A stretch of DNA of 64,000 bases, taken from the NCBI RefSeq assembly GCF_025548535.1, contig NZ_JAJLQW010000004.1, positions 1-64,000 on the forward strand, in the 5' to 3' direction. A program made the position numbers and the translations under genes. Within the stretch, counting starts at the first letter, position 1. Each line of letters opens with the position of its first letter. The DNA is from Undibacterium sp. Jales W-56. Its GTDB lineage: Bacteria; Pseudomonadota; Gammaproteobacteria; Burkholderiales; Burkholderiaceae_D. The notes below the pieces were generated by a model, which ran no database searches, was not told the origin of the DNA, and saw only the letters and a program-made list of their open reading frames with translations. This document shows positions 16,766-23,984 of this stretch, piece after piece.

Positions 16766-19003
16766 ATGCAACAACCAACAATCAAGCTCAGCTTGCTGGC
16801 ACTTGCGGTAGCGACTGCCTTCCCTATGCAAGCCGCGTTCGCCCAGGCCAAGTCTGGCGACGCAAAAAGTGATTCCACCCAATTAGAAACCGTGATCGTC
16901 ACGGCCAACCGCCGCTCAGAAAATATCAAAGATGTGCCGATGTCGATTTCTGCCATTAAGGGCGAGGCATTGGATACCTACAATGCCAGCGGCCAGGATA
17001 TTCGCTTCCTGGCGTCACGCGTGCCAAGCTTGAATATTGAATCCGATTTCGGCCGCTCTTTCCCACGTTTCTATATCCGTGGCCTCGGCAATACCGACTT
17101 CGACCTGAATGCATCGCAACCGGTTGGCCTGATCTACGACGACGTCGTGCAGGAAAGCCCGATCTTGAAAGGCTTCCCGATTTTTGACGTCGACCAGGTT
17201 GAAGTATTGCGCGGCCCGCAAGGCACGCTGTTTGGCCGCAACTCTCCGGCTGGCGTGATCAAATTCGAATCGACCAAGCCAACCAATGTATTCGAAGGCT
17301 ATGCCAACGTCGGCTTTGGCAACGACAAAGCGGTTAACCTCGAAGGTGCCGTTAACGTACCTCTGAACAGCGACTGGGCAATGCGTTTTTCCGGTCAATC
17401 ACAATCACGCGATGACCGCGTAACGAATCCACGCAGTACCGGCACCAAGAATTTTGAAGGTTATCAGGACAAAGCAGGTCGTCTCCAGCTCGCTTACAAG
17501 AATAGCGGATTCAGTGCCCTGTTCAATGTGCATGGTCGCGACATGTCCGGCAATGCCACACTGTTCCGTGCCAACATTATCCAGAAAGGCACGAACGAAC
17601 TGGTGCCAGGCTTCAACTACAGCAACTACCCAACGGATGGCATCAACGTTCAGACCCTGACATCCAGCGGCGCCAGCATGCGTCTGCGCTGGGATCTGGA
17701 CGGCATGACTTTGTATTCGATCACCGCCTACGACAAGGCCAAGTTCTACAGTCGCGCTGACGTGGATGGCGGCTACGGCGCCTCATTTGCCCAACCTATG
17801 GGACCGGGTTTTATTCCCTTCCCGGCAGAGACCGCCGACGGCATCCCTGACCTGAAACAGATTACCCAAGAATTCCGCGTGCAATCCAATACCAAAGATC
17901 CGCTGCAATGGATCGCCGGTGTCTACTACTTCAAAGAAGATCTGCAAGTCGATAGTTTCGATTTCAACTCTTTGGGTGGCAATGTGCAGGATGGTTATGC
18001 GGTACAACATCAGCATGCGAAATCCTGGGCAACTTTTGGCTCGATCAACTATGCCGTCAGCGATCAACTCAAATTGCGTGGCGGCGTACGTTACACCAGC
18101 GACAAAAAAGACTTTGATGCACAACGTACCTGGACACCTTTTGGCGGCAAAAACACGCCCGTGCTGACTGCCAATCCAAGTTCCACCAACATTAGTTGGG
18201 ATCTGGGAGCCAACTTTGCGGCTGACAATACCACTAATTTCTTTGGCCGTATCGCAACCGGCTATCGCGCACCGAGTGTCCAGGGTCGCGTCTTATTCGG
18301 TGACAACATCTCCGTTGCCAATTCCGAAAAAGCCCTTTCGTTTGAAGCCGGTGTGAAAAAAGATATTCTAGGTAATACAGCGCGCATTACGGCGACAGTA
18401 TTCCAGTACACCGTCAAAGACTTGCAACTGACCGCTGGCAGCGGTGCCGTCAATCAAAACAAACTGGTCAATGCGGACAAGGCAACCGGCCAAGGTTTTG
18501 AAGTCGATCTGCAGGCTAACTTGAGCCGCAACTGGAAATCAACTGTCGGCGTCAGCTACAACGATACCGAAATCAAGGATTCCAAACTGTTCGTCTCGCC
18601 TTGCGGTAATGGCTGTACCGTCACGAATCCGGCAGGCCCTGTCGCCGGTACGGTTCTGATCGGTGGTAATTCATTGCCACGCGCACCGAAGTGGGTAGGC
18701 AACTTCACGCTGAAATACAGCACACCTATCGCGAATGGCGATCTGTATGTATTCACTGACTGGGCATACAAGGACACTTACAACATGTTCTTATATGAAG
18801 CCAAAGAATACAAAGCCAAATCGCTGCTGGAAGGTGGCTTGCGCGTTGGTTACAAATGGGCCGATGGCAAATATGAACTGGCTGCTTATGGCCGCAACAT
18901 CACCAATAAGCAACAAGTCATCGCGGCGATCGACTTCAACAATCTGACAGGTATTCTGAACGAACCGCGTAGCTACGGCGTACAGTTCAAAGCCAACTTC
19001 TGA
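16766..19003 (+). CDS. TonB-dependent outer membrane receptor
   Basis: This 745-residue protein is an outer membrane transporter energised by TonB. A signal peptide ends at AAFAQA (about residue 27). The plug domain follows with the TonB-box-like ETVIVTA, VEVLRGPQGTLFGRNSPAG near residues 145-163, then a 22-stranded barrel ending in an aromatic C-terminus (VQFKANF). The frame has several upstream starts. GAGAGG at 16751-16756 sits nine bases before the ATG at 16766, so I use that one. The substrate is unknown. The type resembles receptors of sphingomonads and Caulobacter that import iron chelates, sugars or other nutrients, and the LacI-type palindrome in its promoter would fit a carbohydrate or nucleoside. 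It is monocistronic. Confidence 0.9.
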   Translation: MQQPTIKLSLLALAVATAFPMQAAFAQAKSGDAKSDSTQLETVIVTANRRSENIKDVPMSISAIKGEALDTYNASGQDIRFLASRVPSLNIESDFGRSFPRFYIRGLGNTDFDLNASQPVGLIYDDVVQESPILKGFPIFDVDQVEVLRGPQGTLFGRNSPAGVIKFESTKPTNVFEGYANVGFGNDKAVNLEGAVNVPLNSDWAMRFSGQSQSRDDRVTNPRSTGTKNFEGYQDKAGRLQLAYKNSGFSALFNVHGRDMSGNATLFRANIIQKGTNELVPGFNYSNYPTDGINVQTLTSSGASMRLRWDLDGMTLYSITAYDKAKFYSRADVDGGYGASFAQPMGPGFIPFPAETADGIPDLKQITQEFRVQSNTKDPLQWIAGVYYFKEDLQVDSFDFNSLGGNVQDGYAVQHQHAKSWATFGSINYAVSDQLKLRGGVRYTSDKKDFDAQRTWTPFGGKNTPVLTANPSSTNISWDLGANFAADNTTNFFGRIATGYRAPSVQGRVLFGDNISVANSEKALSFEAGVKKDILGNTARITATVFQYTVKDLQLTAGSGAVNQNKLVNADKATGQGFEVDLQANLSRNWKSTVGVSYNDTEIKDSKLFVSPCGNGCTVTNPAGPVAGTVLIGGNSLPRAPKWVGNFTLKYSTPIANGDLYVFTDWAYKDTYNMFLYEAKEYKAKSLLEGGLRVGYKWADGKYELAAYGRNITNKQQVIAAIDFNNLTGILNEPRSYGVQFKANF

Positions 19004-19037
19004 TTGAGTTAAGCTGAACGCAACAGCGGATCGCAAC

Positions 19038-19079
19038 AAAAAGCGCCGGGGGTTATTTACTACCCCCGGCGCTTTTTTT
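19038..19079 (+). terminator. Intrinsic terminator of the receptor gene
   Basis: AAAAAGCGCCGGGGG and CCCCCGGCGCTTTTT form a 15-base-pair stem around a ten-base loop with a T-run. It begins 35 bases after the stop codon. Confidence 0.95.
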
Positions 19080-19160
19080 ATGCCGATTCAATACACCTGC
19101 TTAGCGGATTCGATTCTCGGTATTAGCGGGCGGTGTAAGCATTCAACCTTCATCTACGGG

Positions 19161-19469
19161 GCTTATGCAAAACCTAAAACGGATCCGCAAGCCGGCTGTG
19201 CCTGTTGGCACGAAATGCCTCTGCAAGCCGCATCCAGCCTGCGGGTTCATTTGAGGTAACTTCTAAAAACCCCATACTCGAGCGCATCGCGTCGTTACAA
19301 AGCCTCGCAATACCGACGTATTGCTGCGTTTTGCGCCTAGCGTTGCATCTCGATTCAAGGGTTTTTAGAAGTTCCCTTGAATGTCGAAATCCTATGAAGC
19401 CGGTTTCCCTCCCGCCTTTTCTCTGTGTCTGCCTCTGTGGTGAGAGGCTTTGGTTCTTGCATAAGTCCT
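19161..19469. repeat. Modular MITE-like repeat, copy 1 (interrupted)
   Basis: The ends are GCTTATGCAAAACC and TTCTTGCATAAGTCC, degenerate inverted versions of GGACTTACGCAAAA. Inside lies module B (19181-19249, ending GCGGGTTCA) and module A (19411-19460, TTTTCTCTGTGTCTGCCTCTG and on). A 116-bp palindrome is inserted between them; without it the copy is about 193 bp, like copies 2 and 3. Confidence 0.65.
19258..19373. repeat. 116-bp imperfect palindrome nested in the MITE-like repeat
   Basis: Perfect 15-bp ends, AACTTCTAAAAACCC and GGGTTTTTAGAAGTT, enclose arms that pair again at TCGAG/CTCGA, CAAA/TTTG and a central GCAATAC-CGAC-GTATTGC hairpin. It encodes nothing. It looks like a separate small mobile palindrome. 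Confidence 0.7.
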
Positions 19470-19474
19470 GATAA

Positions 19475-20470
19475 TTATCGGGATACCGATCTTTCCCACA
19501 GCATTTTTGCCACCAGCACGCAATGCTCGACCTGATCTGCAATATTGGGGGGCACCGCTACCTCGCCCGCCAACACGGACTGTATCCAGCGCGCCGTAGT
19601 TGCGGCATCGCAAGTCTCGGGCGTATCCGGCAATTCGCCGGACAAGCTCTGATGCGTTTGCACCAGCGTGGTACATTGGCCTTCATGAAACCAGTCGATC
19701 TGCTGTGCGCGTCCTGTGCTGGCAACCGTCTCGCCCTCGGTACCGCGCATTAAAAAAGCATCGCCACGCTCATGCGGCGCGACCTCGGAAAAATAATGCC
19801 GCAACATCGTCTGATATTCAGGATGCGTATACGAGGTCAGTCTCAACGCCGCGCCGGTAAAGGGTTGCAGCATCTTGACCAGGGTATGCGTGGAATTGCG
19901 CACACCCAATATCCTGCGCATCGCCAGGATGCGGGTCATCGCAGGCGACAAGGCATCAATCGATATAAAAGCCGGCTGCTGTTGCGCCATTTGCGTTTCA
20001 GCCTCGGCAGCGGAGTGCGCCAAGGGGTGGCCAAGTGCCTCAAAAATTTCTGCAGTCGCAACCCGGCCGGCATCTGTCAACACCCCATGCACCAGCACAG
20101 GAACGCCTCGGCGCGCCAATAACAAGGCCAGCAAGGGGGTCAGATTCGCCTTCTTACGGGCACCGTTATAACTGGGGATGATCACCGGTGCATGCCGCGC
20201 ATTTGATGGGGCATTCAGTGCCAGCACATGTCCTTGCGCTGCCGCCATGAAACCGGCGATCTCGTGCACCGATTCGCCCTTGATACGCATCGCCAGCAAG
20301 ATGCCGCCCATCTCCAGGTCGGATACACGGGCATCCAGCATGGCGCTGTACAGCAATTGCGCATCGTCTTGCGACATGCTGCGGGCGCCTTCTTTGCCCC
20401 GCCCGATTTCTTTGATAAACCGGGCGGCGGGAAAGGCTTCTTTATTCGGAGAAATATCGGTAGGTGTCAT
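19475..20470 (-). CDS. ybiB: YbiB-type DNA-binding protein (TrpD2 family)
   Basis: This 331-residue protein belongs to the TrpD2/YbiB family. It has the fold of anthranilate phosphoribosyltransferase but is known from E. coli YbiB to bind nucleic acids rather than make tryptophan. Family features visible are the N-terminal helical domain with EMGGILLAMRIKGES (about residues 53-67), PSYNGARKKANLTPLLALLL near 99-118, and VRNSTHTLVKMLQPF near 190-204. It follows nasA by 77 bases on the same strand and is probably the last gene of the nirBD-nasA unit. Its place beside nitrate genes recurs in betaproteobacteria as far as I recall, but its role there is not known. Confidence 0.85.
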   Translation of the reverse strand: MTPTDISPNKEAFPAARFIKEIGRGKEGARSMSQDDAQLLYSAMLDARVSDLEMGGILLAMRIKGESVHEIAGFMAAAQGHVLALNAPSNARHAPVIIPSYNGARKKANLTPLLALLLARRGVPVLVHGVLTDAGRVATAEIFEALGHPLAHSAAEAETQMAQQQPAFISIDALSPAMTRILAMRRILGVRNSTHTLVKMLQPFTGAALRLTSYTHPEYQTMLRHYFSEVAPHERGDAFLMRGTEGETVASTGRAQQIDWFHEGQCTTLVQTHQSLSGELPDTPETCDAATTARWIQSVLAGEVAVPPNIADQVEHCVLVAKMLWERSVSR

Positions 20471-20546
20471 GGCCCTAGGTTACACCGAACGGATATAAGA
20501 GAGCAAATCCATTCGCCGTGCAGTGGACAAACTGCGTGCGTAGCAA

Positions 20547-23303
20547 TCAAGCCGCCACCGCCGCAGTCCGCATCACGATCATCTTCTTCAGCTCCGGCAC
20601 GCAAGAACCGCAATTCGTGCCGCATTTCAGACGCGATTGCAGGCCTGCCAGTAACTCATCGGCGGCGCCGCTCATCTCGGTCAGCGCTCCATTGATTTCG
20701 GTATCGGCGACGTTCAGGCAACTGCAGACGACTTTACCGCGGGCTTTAAAGCCTTGCGGAGCGCTGGTGCTGGGCATCAGCAGCAGGCGACCGAGTTTGG
20801 CGACGGGTTCCTCGTCCACCAGGTAAGCTTTCAGCCAGCTTTCTGCCGAAACGTCGCCCGCCAGCGAGACCGCAGCCAGCTTGCCGTCCTTGACCATGAT
20901 GTGTCTGGCATTACCGCGTTTGCTGTCGTCGTAACGCAGGACTTCTGCACCGGCGATACCGAACAGCTGCTCTATCTGCTGCTGCACTTCCGGCGTTGCC
21001 GCATAGTCGTCGGCAGCGCGGAACAAGATGCCGGTTTTTTCACGACCGAATAGGGTGCAAGTTGCGTAGGCAAACTGCCGCATGTAAGGACGCAAGGCTT
21101 TTTGCAAAGTCAGGGCTTGTCCGGTATCGACCCAGGCAAATACCAGGAAGCGCCAGGGTAATTCCGCTTTCAGGATTTTGACGGCAGCCGCTTTCAGCTC
21201 CGGCTGTTTGGAACTGGGATCAATCGCCGGTGAGGTCAGGGCATTGACGCCGTAGCCGGCGTTCTCGCCATGCCCGCGACCGGACACATATTCTTCGCCC
21301 CAATGCATGGCGACAAACACCTGGCCGGCACGCATCTCATCGCTTTCTTGTACGGCAAAAATCTGCGAACCGCGGCGGCTGGTCACATGCACCAGGTCGC
21401 CTTGATTCAAAAAGCGCCGCTCCATGTCTTGTTTAGACATCGCAATGCCGGGCTCTGCCGCATGCGCAAACAATTGGGCGACGGTACCGGTGCGGCTCAT
21501 GCCATGCCATTGATCGCGCAAACGTCCGGTATTAAGCTGGAAAGGATGACGCGCATCGACCGTGTCTTTGACGGGCTGGTACACCGTATTGACGAAGCGG
21601 GCACGTCCATTCGCCGTCGGGAAGATGCCGTCTTCATACAAGCGTTGCTTGCCGGTGTTGGCGCCTTCGGGATAAGGCCACTGCTGTGCGCCGGCCTGTT
21701 CCAGAATTGCATACGATAATCCGGTGATATCGAGGTCGCGCCCGCGGGTGCTTTCGCGGTGTTCATTCCAGACCTGCTCCGGTGTTTCGTAAGGAAAAAT
21801 CGAGCTGGTTTTACCTAACAGGGCTTCCAGTTTGCGCGCAAACGCGGTGGCAATTTCCCAATCGTGCCTGGTCTCGCCCGGCTTATCCAATGCCGGATTA
21901 ACGCGGGTAATGCGGCGTTCGGAATTGGTGACCGTGCCGGATTTCTCCGACCAGGTGGTGGCCGGCAATAAGATATCGGCATAAGGCACGGTCGCGGTGG
22001 TGCTATAGGCTTCTTGCACAATCACCAGTTCGGCCTTGTTCAGTGCCGCGCGTATCAAATTTTGCTCGGGCATCGATTGGGCCGGATTGGTGCAGACGAT
22101 CCAGATAATTTTGATCTCGCCGGTACGCACTGCCTCGAACATTTCTACTGCAGTTTTTCCCGGCGTTGCCGGCACCTCGGAGACGCCCCACAGCGCGGCG
22201 ATTTCGGCGCGATGCGCGGGGTTGGCTAAATCTCTGTGAGCCGACATCAGGTTCGCCATGCCGCCGACTTCACGACCGCCCATGGCATTCGGTTGCCCGG
22301 TCAGCGAGAAGGGTCCTGCGCCCGGTTTGCCGATTTGATGGGTAGCGAGATGCAGGTTGATCAGCGCGGCATTTTTTGCAGTACCCGAGGCCGATTGATT
22401 CAAGCCCTGGCAATACAGCGACAGTGCGGCTTTCGACTGACCAAACCAGCGGGCCGCTTGCACCAGGTCGGTTTCGCTGATGCCGCAGGTCTGGGCCACA
22501 AATGTCGGCGTGTAGTCACGCACGGTTTGCTTGAGTTCTGCAAAGCCTTCGGTATGCGCAACGATGTACTCGTTATCGATCAGATCTTCCCACAGGCACA
22601 GATGCAGCATGCCGTTGAATAAGGCGACATCGGTACCGGGCAAGATAGGCAGGAACAAGTCGGCTTCGCGCGCTGTATCGGTGCGGCGCGGATCGGCGAC
22701 GATGACTTTAAGCGCAGGATTATTCTTGCGCGCTTCTTCTATGCGGCGATACAGAATCGGATGGGCGTAAGCGGTATTCGAGCCTACGATAAAAATGACT
22801 TCTGCCAGATCCAGATCTTCATAGCAGGCCGGCGGCGCATCGGCGCCCAGCGTCTGCTTATAGCCGGCAACCGCACTCGACATGCACAGGCGCGAATTGC
22901 TGTCGATGTTGTTGGTGCCGATCAAGCCTTTGGCGAGCTTGTTAAAAACGTAGTAATCCTCGGTCAGCAGTTGACCGGAAATATAAAATGCCACGCTGTC
23001 AGGGCCGTGCGTCTTGATCGTGTCGGCGAATTGCTGCGCCATGCTGTTCAGCGCGCTGTCCCAATCGACTCTGGCACGCGCTTGCCCGCGGTTGGCACGC
23101 AGCTCCGGATACAGGGCGCGCGTTTGCAGCCTGACCGCCGGTTGCGCCGACAGATGCAAGGTGCTGCCTTTGCTGCATAAACGGCCGAAATTCGCAGGAT
23201 GATCCGGATCGCCGCGCACGCCGGTCACTTGCTGGCCATCGGTCTGGATAATGACACCGCAACCTACCCCGCAATAACAACAGGTGGCTAGTGTTTCGGT
23301 CAT
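20547..23303 (-). CDS. nasA: Assimilatory nitrate reductase, catalytic subunit
   Basis: NasA reduces nitrate to nitrite in the cytoplasm with a bis-MGD molybdenum cofactor. The 918-residue protein starts with a [4Fe-4S] motif, CCYCGVGCGV (residues 8-17) with a fourth Cys in LCSKGS (about 43-48). The molybdopterin oxidoreductase and dinucleotide-binding domains occupy about residues 60-690. The C-terminus carries an added BFD-like [2Fe-2S] domain (CSCLNV...CGTNCGSCVPEL, about 860-907), which receives electrons directly. No separate electron-transfer subunit gene (nasB type) is seen nearby, so the extra domain may take electrons from ferredoxin or from a reductase encoded elsewhere. It follows nirBD on the same strand. 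Confidence 0.96.
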   Translation of the reverse strand: MTETLATCCYCGVGCGVIIQTDGQQVTGVRGDPDHPANFGRLCSKGSTLHLSAQPAVRLQTRALYPELRANRGQARARVDWDSALNSMAQQFADTIKTHGPDSVAFYISGQLLTEDYYVFNKLAKGLIGTNNIDSNSRLCMSSAVAGYKQTLGADAPPACYEDLDLAEVIFIVGSNTAYAHPILYRRIEEARKNNPALKVIVADPRRTDTAREADLFLPILPGTDVALFNGMLHLCLWEDLIDNEYIVAHTEGFAELKQTVRDYTPTFVAQTCGISETDLVQAARWFGQSKAALSLYCQGLNQSASGTAKNAALINLHLATHQIGKPGAGPFSLTGQPNAMGGREVGGMANLMSAHRDLANPAHRAEIAALWGVSEVPATPGKTAVEMFEAVRTGEIKIIWIVCTNPAQSMPEQNLIRAALNKAELVIVQEAYSTTATVPYADILLPATTWSEKSGTVTNSERRITRVNPALDKPGETRHDWEIATAFARKLEALLGKTSSIFPYETPEQVWNEHRESTRGRDLDITGLSYAILEQAGAQQWPYPEGANTGKQRLYEDGIFPTANGRARFVNTVYQPVKDTVDARHPFQLNTGRLRDQWHGMSRTGTVAQLFAHAAEPGIAMSKQDMERRFLNQGDLVHVTSRRGSQIFAVQESDEMRAGQVFVAMHWGEEYVSGRGHGENAGYGVNALTSPAIDPSSKQPELKAAAVKILKAELPWRFLVFAWVDTGQALTLQKALRPYMRQFAYATCTLFGREKTGILFRAADDYAATPEVQQQIEQLFGIAGAEVLRYDDSKRGNARHIMVKDGKLAAVSLAGDVSAESWLKAYLVDEEPVAKLGRLLLMPSTSAPQGFKARGKVVCSCLNVADTEINGALTEMSGAADELLAGLQSRLKCGTNCGSCVPELKKMIVMRTAAVAA

Positions 23304-23332
23304 GTGCTTACCCTTCTTGAGAAGACAAAAAC

Positions 23333-23418
23333 AATATACTCCGATCTAGTATTTTTTATAAAACCAGTAAAAATATGCGGAATCTGCATGGTTTTATTAA
23401 AAATAATGGGAGTATATT
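23333..23418. repeat. 86-bp palindrome in the nasA upstream region
   Basis: The ends AATATACTCC and GGAGTATATT are perfect inverted copies. A second pair, ATAAAACC/GGTTTTAT, and an inner ATGC/GCAT pair lie symmetrically inside. It sits 30 bases upstream of the nasA ATG. On the minus strand it contains TATACT, which could also act as a -10 element. Related half-elements occur at 14102-14174 and 47392-47455. Confidence 0.55.
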
Positions 23419-23478
23419 AAATCGAGTGCTTATTGCGATATCGCGGCTGGTTGTGATTCATCGTGACAGATTTGCGCA

Positions 23479-23534
23479 GGCGCTTGTCTGTCGCTACAAG
23501 CGCCGTTGATGCATGCACAAGCCCGCCATGCATC
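23479..23534 (-). promoter_or_regulatory. Two stem-loops between nirD and nasA
   Basis: GGCGCTTGT/ACAAGCGCC (23479-23504) and GATGCATG/CATGCATC (23508-23534, reaching the nirD stop) are perfect 9- and 8-bp stems. Neither has a U-run, so they are more likely mRNA processing or stability structures than terminators. Confidence 0.5.
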
Positions 23535-23886
23535 AGGCGCTCACGGTATCGAGTGCCAGGCTTCTCAACTCTTCTGCATCCAGGAATACCTGATCGTTCT
23601 CGATTTTCAGCGCAAATTTTTGTGCGCAGCCTTCATCCGGGGCAACCGCGCAACCGGTGGGTAATTCGATGTTCCAGTTATGCAGCGGACAAGCGACTTT
23701 TTCACCGAACACGATGCCTTGCGACAGCGGGCCGCCTTTGTGCGGACATTTGTCTAACAGGGCGAAGACCTTGTTTTCACTATTACGAAAAATCGCCACA
23801 TCGGGCTTGGCGCTGCGTGTGACTACCCGTGCGCCGAGCACCGGGATGTCATCGACTTTGCAGATAGGTTTCCATTGTTCGGACAT
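23533..23886 (-). CDS. nirD: Nitrite reductase small subunit
   Basis: NirD is the small partner of the NADH-dependent cytoplasmic nitrite reductase. The 117-residue protein has a Rieske fold. The ligand region reads CPHKGGPLS (about residues 47-55) and CPLHNWNIEL (about 66-75), so both Cys-His pairs of a Rieske cluster are present, unlike E. coli NirD, which lacks them. It lies 98 bases downstream of nirB; the gap holds a REP-like palindrome. Confidence 0.95.
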   Translation of the reverse strand: MSEQWKPICKVDDIPVLGARVVTRSAKPDVAIFRNSENKVFALLDKCPHKGGPLSQGIVFGEKVACPLHNWNIELPTGCAVAPDEGCAQKFALKIENDQVFLDAEELRSLALDTVSA

Positions 23887-23909
23887 GGCGTTTCCTTTTC
23901 ATCTCTCGC

Positions 23910-23965
23910 GTAGAGTGCGGCTTGCGCACCCGTTGCGGTGTTCCGGTGCGCACGGCGCACCCTAC
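23910..23965. repeat. REP-like palindrome between nirB and nirD
   Basis: GTAGAGTGCGGCTTGCGCACC and a matching inverted copy at 23945-23965 agree at 18 of 21 positions and flank a 14-base loop. The GTAGGGTGCGC type of intergenic palindrome is common in many proteobacteria. It will form a strong hairpin in the nirBD mRNA. Confidence 0.7.
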
Positions 23966-23984
23966 GAATTTTTATCAGGGCGGA

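Noticed and set aside
19174-19542. A 122-codon minus-strand frame
   Set aside because: It runs through the modular repeat and the 116-bp palindrome and only overlaps the real end of ybiB; the sequence is explained by repeats.
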